The notes: generated from the sequence alone by a model not told the origin. A stretch of DNA of 48,409 nucleotides from Actinomycetes bacterium (GCA_029779995.1 JAKOZM010000145.1:1-48409); one strand, 5' to 3'. Positions 24,370 through 33,746 are shown, counted from the first letter of the stretch. Numbers and translations: made by a program.

Positions 24370-25947
24370 GTGATCGATCTCCTCACCGAACACACCGTCC
24401 TGCTCTACTTCCTGTACATCGCCGTCGGTGCCGTCCTCGGCCAGATCCGTATCCGTGGGGTGTTGATCGGGCCCGCCGCGGTGCTGTTCGCCGCCCTTGC
24501 GATCTCCGCCTTCGACGCGGACCTCGCGCTGCCGGAGATCGTCGGGCAGATCGGCTTGGTGCTGTTCGCCTACTGTGTGGGTGTCAATAGCGGTCCGACG
24601 TTCTTCGACACCCTGCGCACGGGGGGTCGGGCGATCGCTTTGGTGGCGATCACCCTGGTGCTCGCCGCGGGAGTGGCCATCGGTGTGGGCAAACTGCTGG
24701 GTCTGGAGTCACCGCTGATCGCTGGTGCCTACACGGGTGCCCTGACCAACACGCCGGCGCTGGCCGCAGCCACCGAACAACTGGCCTCCTCATTGCCCAC
24801 CGTCGGATACTCGGTGACCTACATCTTCGGCGTCGTGGGGATGCTCTGGGCTGCCTCTTCGGCGCTCAAGGGCAAGACAGAACCCAAAGTGTCCGCTGTG
24901 CCCGACCCGGAGCCGGAACTGACCATGGTGTCGATCCGGGTGGACAGAACCGGCCTGCCCAACTTGCGGCAGCTGATCACCGACCATGAGGACAGAATCC
25001 GCTTCTCCCGGGTGCGCCGTAACCGGGTGGTCACGGTGGCCACGGATGACTTCGTGCCCGAACTCGGCGACGTGGTGAGCGTGATCGGCCCAGAGACGCT
25101 GGTCAACGAGGTCGCTGCCCAACTCGGCCACCCGTCCACGTTGCACCTGGAACTCGACCGCAGGGAACTCGACTTCCGCAGGATCACGGTCTCCAGTTCG
25201 CAGGCCGCCGGTCGATCTCTGGAGGACCTGAATCTGCTCGACAGATTCGGGGCGACGGCGACCCGCGTCCGGCGCGGCGACATCGACTTCCTGGCCACCG
25301 ATGACTTCATCGTCCATGTCGGTGACCGAATCCGGATCACCGCGCCGAAGACGCGCATCGACGAGGTCAGCGCTTTCTTCGGCGACAGTGAGCATGGCGC
25401 CAGCGCTCTGAACCCGGTCGGTTTCATGCTCGGAATCGTGATCGGCCTGTTGATCGGGCTGGTGTCCATCCCCCTGCCGGGCGGCGCCAAGTTGTCACTG
25501 GGGATCGCCGGTGGGGCGCTGGTGGCTGGGCTGGTGCTGGGCAGGTTGCACCGGACCGGCCCAATTCTGTGGTCAGTGCCCTTCCCGACGGCGAACGCGC
25601 TGGGCCAGTACGGGATGCTCGCCTTCCTCGCCTACGCCGGCTCGACGTCGGGTTCGAAACTGGTGGCGGCGTTGCAGACCGATGTCGGACCGCGACTGTT
25701 CGTGGTGGGGCTGATCGTCACGGGATTTGCCGCCCTGATGCTGCGCCTCCTCGGTCCCCGCTGGGGTGGACTCAGTGGCCCCACGTTGTCCGGTGCGATG
25801 GGCGGCTCGCAGACCCAGCCCGCCGTGTTGGCCTTCGCCAACGACCGCACGACCTCCGACCCGCGCGTGAGCCTGGGATACGCCTTGGTGTATCCAGCAG
25901 CCATGATCATCAAGGTGCTGATCGCGCCCCTGATCGGTCTTGTGTAG
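24370..25947 (+). CDS. AspT/YidE-type (AAE family) transporter with two TrkA-C domains
   Basis: 525 residues built as membrane half, two RCK/TrkA-C regulatory domains, membrane half. The two membrane repeats carry the matching motifs GAYTGALTNTPALAAATEQL and SGPTLSGAMGGSQTQPAVLAFA, characteristic of the aspartate-alanine exchanger family and the YidE/YbjL proteins. The TrkA-C domains (PELGDVVSVIGP and VHVGDRIRITAP) lie around residues 215-335. Substrate unknown: family members exchange amino or dicarboxylic acids. GTG start chosen from the upstream -10 box. Convergent with the secreted-protein gene, separated by 226 bp of hairpin-forming repeats. Confidence 0.88.
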   Translation: MIDLLTEHTVLLYFLYIAVGAVLGQIRIRGVLIGPAAVLFAALAISAFDADLALPEIVGQIGLVLFAYCVGVNSGPTFFDTLRTGGRAIALVAITLVLAAGVAIGVGKLLGLESPLIAGAYTGALTNTPALAAATEQLASSLPTVGYSVTYIFGVVGMLWAASSALKGKTEPKVSAVPDPEPELTMVSIRVDRTGLPNLRQLITDHEDRIRFSRVRRNRVVTVATDDFVPELGDVVSVIGPETLVNEVAAQLGHPSTLHLELDRRELDFRRITVSSSQAAGRSLEDLNLLDRFGATATRVRRGDIDFLATDDFIVHVGDRIRITAPKTRIDEVSAFFGDSEHGASALNPVGFMLGIVIGLLIGLVSIPLPGGAKLSLGIAGGALVAGLVLGRLHRTGPILWSVPFPTANALGQYGMLAFLAYAGSTSGSKLVAALQTDVGPRLFVVGLIVTGFAALMLRLLGPRWGGLSGPTLSGAMGGSQTQPAVLAFANDRTTSDPRVSLGYALVYPAAMIIKVLIAPLIGLV

Positions 25948-25990
25948 ATGGGTAGGCCCGACCGGTTGAAAGCGAGTGCTTGTCGGCGGT

Positions 25991-26019
25991 GTCGGCAAAA
26001 CTGCGCAACTCTTCGGCCA
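25991..26019. repeat. Imperfect repeat with TCGGCAAAACT core (first copy)
   Basis: GTCGGCAAAACTGCGCAACT at 25991 shares its first part with 26087-26100. CGCAAC here pairs with GTTGCG about 25 bp downstream. Together with the next entry it fills the gene-free space between two convergent genes. Confidence 0.5.
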
Positions 26020-26086
26020 CTGGCACGTTGCGTGCGGCGATGTGCTGATCAAACGCCCTTTATGACCTGATTTGTCCCGGCACTAT

Positions 26087-26133
26087 TCGGCAAAACTCCG
26101 CATCGGGCCACCCCGCGTGCGGAGCCTTGCCGA
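26087..26133. terminator. Long hairpin between convergent genes, likely bidirectional terminator
   Basis: TCGGCAAAACTCCGCA (26087-26102) pairs with TGCGGAGCCTTGCCGA (26118-26133) in 14 of 16 positions, with a 15-nt loop. It sits between the ends of the AspT-like gene (25947) and the secreted-protein gene (26174). There is no clear T-run, so it could be a REP-like element instead of a classical terminator. Confidence 0.55.
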
Positions 26134-26173
26134 CACGACACATTGCCGGCCGTGATGAGCCCACACTCGCGAA

Positions 26174-26713
26174 CTAGAGAGTGGCGCACACAGCGGCACC
26201 GTCGGTGCGCGTCACGGGTCCGAGGTCGCTGACCTCATCGAAGGACGCAATCCCGACCTGGAAGGCGTCGCCCGCACGCGCCATTCCGATGCTCCAGCCG
26301 CCGGCGCGCCGGTCGGCATTCTCAGCGACCTGTGTGACCCACTGGGTCCCGTTGGAATACCTGAGGGACCGTACCAACCAGGTCGTTCCGGTCGAGATCG
26401 CCACTGGCCGCGACCCGGTCTTGCTCTGCCAGCGTCCGTCTGCACACAGGGTGACGGACACCGCTTGGCCGTCACCGCGGGTCCCGGTGAAGGTGTATCC
26501 GGCCAGAGCCGTCCGGACGGTGGCCGCCTGCTTACAGGTACGAGCCTGTTGACGCAGGCGCTTCGCTTTGGCTTTCTGGCCCTTCTTCGCCGCTTTGGCG
26601 GCCTGCTTCTGCAGCGCGGTGCAGTTCGTCGGGGACGCGGCGCTGGCGGTGGGTGCGACCGAGAGCAGCAGACCGAGACTGCTGATCACGACCAGTGAGG
26701 CGGCAGTTTTCAT
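26174..26713 (-). CDS. Secreted protein of unknown function
   Basis: 179 residues. A Sec signal peptide (MKTAASLVVISSLGLLLSVAPTASA) is followed by a Lys/Ala/Gln-rich, probably helical stretch (ALQKQAAKAAKKGQKAKAKRLRQQA), then a ~115-residue beta-rich domain. Four Cys in the mature part (about residues 31, 60, 90 and 176) could form two disulfides. I recognise no family. Start ATG 26713 gives the signal peptide; the frame extends to 26911 but that part overlaps the pntB gene and looks non-coding. Located just downstream of pntB on the same strand, 50 bp away, though a functional link is not apparent. Confidence 0.7.
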   Translation of the reverse strand: MKTAASLVVISSLGLLLSVAPTASAASPTNCTALQKQAAKAAKKGQKAKAKRLRQQARTCKQAATVRTALAGYTFTGTRGDGQAVSVTLCADGRWQSKTGSRPVAISTGTTWLVRSLRYSNGTQWVTQVAENADRRAGGWSIGMARAGDAFQVGIASFDEVSDLGPVTRTDGAAVCATL

Positions 26714-26763
26714 CGGCCCAGTGTAGACAACAGGTCCCGGGGACGCCAAGGTCCGCAGCGCGA

Positions 26764-28194
26764 TCACAGGGCCTTGATGATGTCCTCGACGCGGTCCTTC
26801 GCATCCCCGAACAGCATCTGCGAATTCTCTTTGAAGAACAGCGGGTTCTGCACCCCCGCGTAGCCTGTGGCCATCGATCGCTTGAACACGATCACGTTCT
26901 TCGCCTCCCACACGTGCAGAACCGGCATCCCGCCGATCGGGGAACTCGGCTCATCGATCGCAGCCGGGTTGACCGTGTCGTTCGCACCGATCACCAGCAC
27001 CACGTCGGTGTCCGGGAAGTCCTCGTTGATCTCGTCCATCTCCAGCACGATGTCGTAGGGGACTTTGGCCTCGGCGAGCAGCACGTTCATGTGACCGGGC
27101 AGGCGTCCTGCGACCGGGTGGATGCCGAAACGTACGTTCACGCCCCGCTCGCGCAACTGCCGCGTCAACTCGGCCACCGGATATTGGGCCTGCGCCACCG
27201 CCATCCCGTAACCGGGCGTGATGAGGACTTCGTGCGCGTCCGCGAGCATTTCGGCGGCACCCTCGGCGGTGATTTCGCGATGCTCTCCGTAATCCGTGTC
27301 GCCGGCGACGGTGCCTGCCTCCACGCCGAACCCGCCGGCGATCACCGAGATGAACGAACGGTTCATCGCCCGGCACATGATGTAGGACAGATAGGCACCG
27401 GAGGATCCCACCAGCGCACCGGTGATGATCAGCAGATCGTTGCTCAGCAGGAAGCCAGCCGCAGCCGCCGCCCATCCGGAGTACGAGTTGAGCATCGACA
27501 CCACGACGGGCATATCGCCGCCACCGATGGAGGACACCAGGTGCCAGCCGAGGAACAGCGCTAGCACTGTCATGACCCCGAGCAGTGACTGCCGCAGTAG
27601 CATGTCGTCGCGCGGCACCATGATGTAGGCCGCGGTCATGCCGAAGAAGACGAGGATGATCCCGAGGTTGACCGCGTTGTGCGCGGGCAGCATCCGCGGC
27701 GCGCTGTTGATCTTGCCGGCCAGTTTCAGGTAGGCGACGATCGACCCCGTCAGGGTGACGGCACCGATGAAGACCCCGACGAAGACCTCGCCGTCGTGGA
27801 TGCCCGGGTACGGCACATCGGTCTCATAGGAAGAGTTCCAGCCGACCAGCACGGCGGCCAGGCCGACGAAGGAGTGCAGCATGGCGATGAGTTCGGGCAT
27901 GCCGGTCATCTCCACGCTGCGCGCGCGCCAGATTCCGATGGCTGCCCCGATCGCCATGGCAGCGGCGATCAACCCGAGACCGACCAGCCCGCTGCCGTCG
28001 ATGTCGTTGGACTCTCCCACGCCGTTCACCCCGCCGGTCGCCGCGATGATCGTCACGATCAAAGCGATGGCCATACCGAAGATGCCGTAGCGGTTGCCCA
28101 TGCGGGCACTCTCGTGTTTACTCAGCCCGGCCAGCGCCAGAATGAAGAGCAGCGCGGCGACGATGTAGGCGCCTTGGACCAGTGTCAGGCTCAT
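26764..28194 (-). CDS. pntB: NAD(P) transhydrogenase subunit beta
   Basis: 476 residues. Membrane domain of about nine helices, then the NADP(H)-binding domain [24 protein letters not shown] (the GYG-x-A-x-x-QA fingerprint), [22 protein letters not shown], and [15 protein letters not shown]. With PntA it couples hydride transfer between NADH and NADP+ to proton movement across the membrane, usually supplying NADPH. Start ATG 28194 overlaps the pntA stop (ATGA) and GGGAGG lies upstream. Full length for the family. The frame extends further upstream but into pntA. Confidence 0.96.
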   Translation of the reverse strand: MSLTLVQGAYIVAALLFILALAGLSKHESARMGNRYGIFGMAIALIVTIIAATGGVNGVGESNDIDGSGLVGLGLIAAAMAIGAAIGIWRARSVEMTGMPELIAMLHSFVGLAAVLVGWNSSYETDVPYPGIHDGEVFVGVFIGAVTLTGSIVAYLKLAGKINSAPRMLPAHNAVNLGIILVFFGMTAAYIMVPRDDMLLRQSLLGVMTVLALFLGWHLVSSIGGGDMPVVVSMLNSYSGWAAAAAGFLLSNDLLIITGALVGSSGAYLSYIMCRAMNRSFISVIAGGFGVEAGTVAGDTDYGEHREITAEGAAEMLADAHEVLITPGYGMAVAQAQYPVAELTRQLRERGVNVRFGIHPVAGRLPGHMNVLLAEAKVPYDIVLEMDEINEDFPDTDVVLVIGANDTVNPAAIDEPSSPIGGMPVLHVWEAKNVIVFKRSMATGYAGVQNPLFFKENSQMLFGDAKDRVEDIIKAL

Positions 28195-29720
28195 CGGGCG
28201 TCCTCCCGCCGGAACATCTGCAACATTCGTGCGGTGACGGTGAAGCCACCGAACACGTTGATGCTGGCCACCAGGATCGCGATGAATGCCAGCACAGAGA
28301 CCCACAGGTCCTCGTGGCCGACTTGTAGGAGCGCGCCCACCAGGATGATCCCGGAGATCGCGTTGGTGACGCTCATCAGGGGCGTGTGCAGCGCATGGTG
28401 CACGTTGCCGATCACGTAGAACCCGATGACGACCGCGAGGGCGAACACCATGAAGTGCCCGAGGAAAGGCTCAGGGGAGAAGGCGGAGAGCAGCAGGAAG
28501 ACTGCGGCTGCCGCCCCCATGAGGCCGAGCTTCTTCGCGTCGCTCATCGGCGGCTTGGGTGGTTCGGGCGGCGGGGGTGGTGCCTGTTGGACCGGTGCGG
28601 CCGTCACGGAGATCGGGGGTGGCGGCCACAGCAGGTCGCCGCCGGTGCACACCGTCATTCCCCGGATCACTTCGTCGTCCAGGTTGAGGACGAACTCACC
28701 GTCCTTGTCCGGCGTTGCGAGTTTGAGCAGGTTGACCAGGTTCGTTCCGAACAGTTGCGAGGCCTGTGTTGGCAGCCGGCCCGGCAGATCCGTGTAGCCG
28801 AGGATGATCACGCCGTTCGGGGTCACCACCCGCTCGTCGGCCCGCGACCCGGCGACGTTGCCGCCGTTGGCAGCGGCCATGTCCACCACCACACTGCCGG
28901 GCTTCATCGAGGCGACCATCTCCTCGGTGAGCAACCGGGGTGCCGGTTTGCCGGGGATGAGCGCAGTGGTGATGACGATGTCGACGTCTTTGGCCTGCTC
29001 GGCGTAGAGTTGCGCGGCCTTGCGGTTGAAGTCCTCGCCCATCTCCTTGGCGTAACCCGTCGCGCTGGGGCCCGTCTCCTCGACATCGATGCGCAGGAAC
29101 TCGGCACCCATCGATTCGACCTGCTCGGCGACCTCGGGCCGGGCGTCGAAGGCGCGCACGATCGCGCCGAGGCTGTTGGCCGTGCCGATGGCGGCCAGGC
29201 CAGCCACGCCAGCTCCGATCACCAGCACCTTGGCTGGTGGGACCTTCCCGGCCGCCGTCACCTGCCCGGTGAACAGCGACCCGAACTCGTTGGCTGCCTC
29301 GATCACGGCGCGGTAGCCGGCGATGTTGGCCATGGAGCTGAGGACGTCGAGGGCTTGGGCACGGGAGATCCGGGGCACGGCATCCATGGCCATGGCGGTG
29401 ACGCCCTTGGCCTGCAATCGGGCGACCAGATCGGGGTTGAGAGCGGGCGCCAGCAGGCTCATGAGGAATTGGCCGTCGTGAAGGCGCTCGATCTCAGCGT
29501 CAGTCGGGGCGTTGATCTTCATCAGGATGTCCGCCGACCAGGCGTCACCGATGTCGGCTCCGGCAGCGACGAATGCCGCATCGTCGAAACTGGCTCCGTC
29601 GCCGGCGCCGGGCTCCAGCGTCACGGTGTAACCGAGTTTGATCACTTGTTCAACGGTTTTCGGGGTGGCGGCGACTCTGCGCTCACCGGGTTTGGATTCA
29701 CGGGGAATACCAATACGCAC
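28191..29720 (-). CDS. pntA: NAD(P) transhydrogenase subunit alpha (fused domain I + membrane part)
   Basis: 509 residues, the E. coli-type undivided alpha subunit. The N-terminus [19 protein letters not shown] starts the NAD(H)-binding alanine-dehydrogenase-like domain, with [22 protein letters not shown] near residue 170. A Pro-rich linker ([17 protein letters not shown]) joins it to a C-terminal membrane region of about four helices. Start GTG 29720 is fixed by GGAGGG at 29727-29732, 6 nt upstream; an ATG at 29738 contains that site and is unlikely. A TACGTT -10 candidate (29757-29752) gives a ~25-nt leader. Operon with pntB. Confidence 0.96.
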   Translation of the reverse strand: MRIGIPRESKPGERRVAATPKTVEQVIKLGYTVTLEPGAGDGASFDDAAFVAAGADIGDAWSADILMKINAPTDAEIERLHDGQFLMSLLAPALNPDLVARLQAKGVTAMAMDAVPRISRAQALDVLSSMANIAGYRAVIEAANEFGSLFTGQVTAAGKVPPAKVLVIGAGVAGLAAIGTANSLGAIVRAFDARPEVAEQVESMGAEFLRIDVEETGPSATGYAKEMGEDFNRKAAQLYAEQAKDVDIVITTALIPGKPAPRLLTEEMVASMKPGSVVVDMAAANGGNVAGSRADERVVTPNGVIILGYTDLPGRLPTQASQLFGTNLVNLLKLATPDKDGEFVLNLDDEVIRGMTVCTGGDLLWPPPPISVTAAPVQQAPPPPPEPPKPPMSDAKKLGLMGAAAAVFLLLSAFSPEPFLGHFMVFALAVVIGFYVIGNVHHALHTPLMSVTNAISGIILVGALLQVGHEDLWVSVLAFIAILVASINVFGGFTVTARMLQMFRREDAR

Positions 29721-29751
29721 GACGGACCCTCCTCGCATCGCGGGTAGTTAG

Positions 29752-29793
29752 AACGTAGCGTGTGCACGCTGTGGCGGTTACTCGCGGGTAACC
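29752..29793 (-). promoter_or_regulatory. pntA promoter region with two inverted repeats
   Basis: TACGTT (29757-29752) is the likely -10. AGCGTG-TG-CACGCT covers 29757-29770, and GGTTAC-N6-GTAACC covers 29776-29793, around the -35 position. They lie between the divergent pntA and esterase genes and look like regulator sites. The regulator is unknown. Confidence 0.4.
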
Positions 29794-29848
29794 TTTCCGC
29801 CCCGACCGTCCGGTGTACACGGAGTCCCGGCGCCCGCACACTTGAGGC

Positions 29849-30652
29849 ATGCGGGGTTGGGTCGCGGCGCTGGCTGCTGCCGGGTCATTGGCGGCGCTGA
29901 CGAGTGCAGCACCGGTCCCGCCCACGCAGACCCCGTCCTGTACACCTGGCCTGCACACCGGTTTCGTGCAGGGTCGCCCGTACAAGGTGTACATCCCGGT
30001 CGGTGCGGATTCGGCCGCTCCCACGATCGTGAGTTACCACGGGCGTCTGCAGAGGGCGCTGTCCCAGGTCGTCGTATTCCAGGACGTGGCTGATGCTCAC
30101 GGGGTCGTCGTGGTCGCCCCGCAGGCGCGTTCAGGGAAGTGGGATTTCGGGGGACCGGACACGGCCTTCACGAACCGCATCCTGGATAACCTCCTGTGCG
30201 ATGACCCGGGGCGAACCTATGCCTCCGGAATGTCGATGGGCTCAGCCATGACGTTCCTGCAGGCATGCGCCGAACCCCGCCGGTTCGCGGCCTTCGCTGG
30301 TGTCGGATTCGAGATCTACATGCCCAAGTGCGCCGACCCGGACCCGGTGCCGCTACTGGCCTTTCATGGCAGTGCGGATCCCGTGGTGCCGTTCATCGGT
30401 GGCCGCACTGCATCGACGGCCACTGCCCCAGACGCCATAACGACGATGCGGCAGTGGGCGCGCAGAGATCAGTGCCGCCAGTTGGTGAAGTCCGTATTCG
30501 TGCCCGGAGTCAGCCTGCGCACGTGGGACACCTGTGCGGGGGGCAAGCAGGTGCAGTTCTACACGCTGCACGGGGGCAAGCACGTCTGGCCGAAGGGCCG
30601 GGTCGATGCGAGCAGCCTGATGTGGGAGTTCTTCCAGCAGTACCGGCTGTGA
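29849..30652 (+). CDS. Secreted alpha/beta-hydrolase, PHB-depolymerase/feruloyl-esterase (LpqC-like) family
   Basis: 267 residues with an N-terminal signal peptide (WVAALAAAGSLAALTSAAP). Catalytic features of the esterase-PHB family: nucleophile Ser in YASGMSMGSAM, Asp in LLAFHGSADPVVPF, and His in LHGGKHVWP. The pattern of several Cys (SCTPG, LLCDD, ACAEP, KCADP) suggests disulfides. The likely role is extracytoplasmic hydrolysis of a polyester or feruloyl-type ester; substrate not determinable. Start ATG follows CACACT (-10-like) by 6 nt, no Shine-Dalgarno. Convergent with the DUF4190 gene, 7 bp apart. Confidence 0.85.
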   Translation: MRGWVAALAAAGSLAALTSAAPVPPTQTPSCTPGLHTGFVQGRPYKVYIPVGADSAAPTIVSYHGRLQRALSQVVVFQDVADAHGVVVVAPQARSGKWDFGGPDTAFTNRILDNLLCDDPGRTYASGMSMGSAMTFLQACAEPRRFAAFAGVGFEIYMPKCADPDPVPLLAFHGSADPVVPFIGGRTASTATAPDAITTMRQWARRDQCRQLVKSVFVPGVSLRTWDTCAGGKQVQFYTLHGGKHVWPKGRVDASSLMWEFFQQYRL

Positions 30653-30659
30653 TCGCGGG

Positions 30660-30965
30660 TCAGGATCCGCTGCTCGAGACGACCCAGACGGAGACCGCGA
30701 TGCTGATGGCCAGCGTCACGATTCCGATGATGATGCCGGCCAGTGCCATGCCATCGCCCCCCTGCCCGGTGCGCTTGATCTGGCCCCGGGCGATGAACCC
30801 CAGGATGACGCCCACGATTGAGCCGATGCCGCAGAAGAGGCCGAGCAGGCTCAGGACCAGGGAGCCGATCGCCAGGCCGTTGGTGCCGGCGCTCGGCGGC
30901 ATGCCAGGCGACCCGCCCGGTGGCGGGCCGAAGTTGGGCGGAGGCGGTGGGGGTGGGGTCGTCAT
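30660..30965 (-). CDS. DUF4190 domain membrane protein
   Basis: 101 residues. A Pro/Gly-rich N-terminus (MTTPPPPPPPNFGPPPGG) precedes a two-helix DUF4190 domain: AIGSLVLSLLGLFCGIGSIVGVILGFIARGQIKR and GGDGMALAGIIIGIVTLAISIAVSV. The motif pattern is that of small actinobacterial membrane proteins of unknown function. A good Shine-Dalgarno (AGGAGCTC on the minus strand) precedes the ATG. Divergent from upp, with a 257-bp gap that contains the third copy of the dispersed repeat. Confidence 0.85.
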   Translation of the reverse strand: MTTPPPPPPPNFGPPPGGSPGMPPSAGTNGLAIGSLVLSLLGLFCGIGSIVGVILGFIARGQIKRTGQGGDGMALAGIIIGIVTLAISIAVSVWVVSSSGS

Positions 30966-31080
30966 GAGGAGCTCCTTGGCGATGAGGGTATGGGAACGGT
31001 AGCGCAGGGATCGCCGGCGAGACGCGCTGTGCGGGAGGTGTCGGATCGGCCCGTCTGCGGTGGCGACGATGAGCCATTAG

Positions 31081-31129
31081 GCGGTTGTTGCTGCGACACG
31101 CCGCGAGAAATCGCACCTTCTGCCCATTG
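31081..31129. repeat. Third copy of the dispersed intergenic element
   Basis: GCGGTTGTTGCTGCGACACG at 31081 is identical to the start of the core at 14256 and 14389. The rest (CCGCGAGAAATCGCACCTTC...) matches with a few changes, and TGCCCATTG ends it, similar to copy 1. The rest of the 30966-31222 gap shows no gene. Confidence 0.85.
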
Positions 31130-31222
31130 CCGCAGTAGGCCGGCTGCCATGAATGCCGGTAACGACCTCGATCATCGCGACTCGCCCATGAACGAGCAGC
31201 CTCTTGTGCCACGATTCGAGGT

Positions 31223-31861
31223 ATGCACACGTTCGTCGCCGATCATCCGCTGATCGCCCAGAAGGTGACCCTGTTGCGCAACAAGGAGACGGACAGCCCC
31301 ACCTTCCGTCGTCTGGCCGACGAACTGGTGACGCTGCTCGCCTACGAGGCCACCCGAGGGATCCGGGTGGTGCCGGTCGGGGTCGACACCCCCCTCACCT
31401 CGACGACGGGTGTGGCGCTGGCTGACCCGCCACCCATTCTCATCCCGATCCTGCGCGCCGGTCTCGGGATGATGGAAGGCATGGTGCGCCTGCTTCCCAG
31501 CGCGGAGGTGGGCTTCCTCGGCATGCTTCGTGACGAACACACGCTGCAACCCACCATCTACGCAGATCGCATGCCCGCCGACATGACTGGCCGGCAGGTC
31601 TACGTCGTGGACCCGATGCTGGCCACGGGCGGGAGTCTCGCCGACGCCCTCCACGTTGTCTGGAACCGAGGTGCCACCGACATCACGATCGTGACCCTGC
31701 TGGCGGCCCCGGAGGGGATCGAGCGGTTGGAGAAGGAGACCGAGGGGATGAACGTCACCCTCGTCACGGCCTGCGTCGATGAGCGGCTGAACGAGCAGGG
31801 CTTCATCGTGCCCGGCCTAGGTGACGCGGGGGACCGCCTTTTCGGCATTGTGAGTTCGTGA
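31223..31861 (+). CDS. upp: Uracil phosphoribosyltransferase
   Basis: 212 residues, full length. Converts uracil and PRPP to UMP in pyrimidine salvage. [18 protein letters not shown] is the PRPP-binding loop, [19 protein letters not shown] the flexible-loop region, and the C-terminal [15 protein letters not shown] binds uracil. No Shine-Dalgarno at good spacing; CACGAT lies 7 nt before the ATG, so the mRNA may be leaderless. The stop overlaps the tadA start (GTGA), and tadA in turn overlaps the MFS gene, so three nucleobase-linked or neighbouring functions share an operon. Confidence 0.96.
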   Translation: MHTFVADHPLIAQKVTLLRNKETDSPTFRRLADELVTLLAYEATRGIRVVPVGVDTPLTSTTGVALADPPPILIPILRAGLGMMEGMVRLLPSAEVGFLGMLRDEHTLQPTIYADRMPADMTGRQVYVVDPMLATGGSLADALHVVWNRGATDITIVTLLAAPEGIERLEKETEGMNVTLVTACVDERLNEQGFIVPGLGDAGDRLFGIVSS

Positions 31862-32301
31862 CCCCCCAGGACGCTCTGGGCTTGACGTTGGAGTTGGCCC
31901 AGCAGCCCGGTTTGGAAATGCCGATCGCGGCTGTTGTGATCGATGCGGGTGGCCAGGTTCTGGGCACCGGCGTCAATCGTCGTGAACACGACAGTGACCC
32001 GACCGCCCACGCCGAGATTCTGGCGCTACGGGAGGCGGGTCGTCGCCGTGGCGACTGGCGGCTCACCGGCTGCACGCTTGCGGTGACTCTGGAGCCCTGC
32101 ACGATGTGCGCCGGGGCCGCCGTCCTGGCGCGGGTCGACCGGCTGGTGTTCGGTGCCTTTGACGACAAGGCGGGTGCTGTGGGAGGGCTATGGGACGTCG
32201 TCCGCGATCCCCGGCTGAACCACCAGGTCGAGGTGGTGGCCGGCGTCCGGGAGGCGGAATGCTCGGCACTGCTCACCGACTTCTTCCGCGGTCGGCGATG
32301 A
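31858..32301 (+). CDS. tadA: tRNA-specific adenosine deaminase
   Basis: 147 residues of the cytidine/deoxycytidylate deaminase fold. Zinc and proton-shuttle residues are HAE (in [13 protein letters not shown]) and PCTMC (in [13 protein letters not shown]). TadA converts A34 to inosine in tRNA-Arg(ACG). The N-terminus is short, as in actinobacterial TadA. GTG start at 31858 overlaps the upp stop. A role in free nucleobase deamination cannot be excluded given the upp neighbour, but LEPCTMC and [16 protein letters not shown] are TadA hallmarks. Confidence 0.92.
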   Translation: MTPQDALGLTLELAQQPGLEMPIAAVVIDAGGQVLGTGVNRREHDSDPTAHAEILALREAGRRRGDWRLTGCTLAVTLEPCTMCAGAAVLARVDRLVFGAFDDKAGAVGGLWDVVRDPRLNHQVEVVAGVREAECSALLTDFFRGRR

Positions 32302-33470
32302 CGCAGCGGGCAGCGGTCAGCACCGCGTTCTTCTGCCAGGGCTTCGCCTTTGCCGCCCTGGTCACCCGGATCCCGGCTCTCTCGGACCGGTTCGGCTTCA
32401 CCGAGGGGCAGCTGGCGCTGCTACTGGCGGTTGTCCCCATCGTGGCCGGCGTGGGCAGCGTGGCCGCGGGTGTGCTCTCGGTGCGTTGCGGAAGTCATCG
32501 TCTGCTGCGGTGGTGTGCGGTTCTCGTGGCGGGGGCACTCGTCGCGGTCGGTGCGGCGCCGACCGTACCAGCGTTGGTCGTTGCGCTGGTGGCGTTGGGA
32601 ATCGGTCTGGGCAGTGTGGACGCGACGATGAACATGCAGGGCATCGGGGTGCAGGCTCGGCTGCGGCGCAGTGTGATGGCCTCGTTCCACGCCTGGTGGA
32701 GTCTGGCCGCGATCCTGGGCGCGCTGCTCGCGTCCGTCGCGGCCAGCACGTCCCTGCCGCTGGTGGCCTTCTTCGCGGCGATCGCGGCTGTCCTCATCCC
32801 TGTCGGGTTGATCGCGTCGCGGGGATACGTGCGCTCAGCAACGGCCGACAGCGCCGGGCCCGATCCGCTGGCGGCCACCTCGAGCGTCCCCTGGCGACCG
32901 CTGCTGGTGTTTTTCGCCGCTGTCGTGGCAGCCTTCGTCATTGACTCCTCGGTGTCCAACTGGTCCGCATTGGACCTCACGGATGTGCTGGGGGCCAGCG
33001 AATCGGTAGCTGCGCTGGCTTACGCGGCGTATGCCGTCTGTCTGCTGGCAGGCCGCTCTGTCACCGACCGGATCGTGGTTCGCACCGGCGCCCCGGCGAT
33101 GATCGCCGCTGCCGGGACGTTGGCGGCGGCCGGTTTGGTGATGGTGGCCGTGGCCCCCACCTCGCTGGTGGCGATTGCTGGTTTTGCGGTGGTTGGCGTG
33201 GGTATCAGCCCGATCCTGCCACTGGCCTTCGTAGCCGCCGCAGAGCATGACCCTGCCGATTCCGGCGTAGCGGTCGCCCGGGTCAACGTCGGCAACTACG
33301 TCGGGTTCGTGCTCGGGGCGCCGCTGGTGGGAATCATCGGTGAGCTGTGGGATCTGCGGGTCGGCTTCGCTGTTCTCGTGGCAGTGGCCCTGGGCATCGT
33401 CGCGTGCGCCCGGGCCTTCGCCCCAGTAGCCGAACGCGGGGCGCGCGCCGAACCTGGTCCGTTCGGCTGA
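32298..33470 (+). CDS. MFS transporter
   Basis: 390 residues with about twelve membrane helices. TAFFCQGFAFAALVTRIPALSDRFG at the N-terminus and GLGSVDATMNMQGIGVQARLRRSVMASFHAWWSLAA around helix 4-5 match the YfcJ/FucP-like group of MFS proteins of unknown substrate. Start ATG 32298 overlaps the tadA stop (ATGA). A longer frame from 32190 overlaps tadA and is not credible. The overlap with upp-tadA may only reflect packing; purine/pyrimidine transport is a guess. Confidence 0.88.
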   Translation: MTQRAAVSTAFFCQGFAFAALVTRIPALSDRFGFTEGQLALLLAVVPIVAGVGSVAAGVLSVRCGSHRLLRWCAVLVAGALVAVGAAPTVPALVVALVALGIGLGSVDATMNMQGIGVQARLRRSVMASFHAWWSLAAILGALLASVAASTSLPLVAFFAAIAAVLIPVGLIASRGYVRSATADSAGPDPLAATSSVPWRPLLVFFAAVVAAFVIDSSVSNWSALDLTDVLGASESVAALAYAAYAVCLLAGRSVTDRIVVRTGAPAMIAAAGTLAAAGLVMVAVAPTSLVAIAGFAVVGVGISPILPLAFVAAAEHDPADSGVAVARVNVGNYVGFVLGAPLVGIIGELWDLRVGFAVLVAVALGIVACARAFAPVAERGARAEPGPFG

Positions 33471-33542
33471 CCTGGGAGCGGTTGCGGGCTGTTGCGATCT
33501 GGCAGAGGCTGTTCGAGTACCGCACGACGGAGGAGTATTCGG

Positions 33543-33746
33543 ATGGCCGTTCTGATCGCCTTTCTCGGCGTCTATCTCCTCGTGACGGGAGTCTTCTTCA
33601 TCGCTTTGCTGCGCTGGACGTTGCGCACCGAGCGTGGTGGCGCCTGCTCCTGCCGGGGCACGCTGGGGCAGGGTGCTTTCGCCTTCACCCATGGCGACAG
33701 GTTCTGCTATCCCGCGGTTGAAGGCCTGCGTCCACTCAGCCAGTGA
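33543..33746 (+). CDS. Small single-pass membrane protein
   Basis: 67 residues. A strong GGAGGAG at 33529-33535, 7 nt before ATG 33543, marks the start. One N-terminal helix (AVLIAFLGVYLLVTGVFFIALL) is followed by a ~45-residue tail with two close cysteines (GGACSCRG) and one later (DRFCYP). No family recognised. It follows the MFS gene after 72 bp and precedes menB. The ribosome site makes it more credible than its length alone. Confidence 0.5.
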   Translation: MAVLIAFLGVYLLVTGVFFIALLRWTLRTERGGACSCRGTLGQGAFAFTHGDRFCYPAVEGLRPLSQ

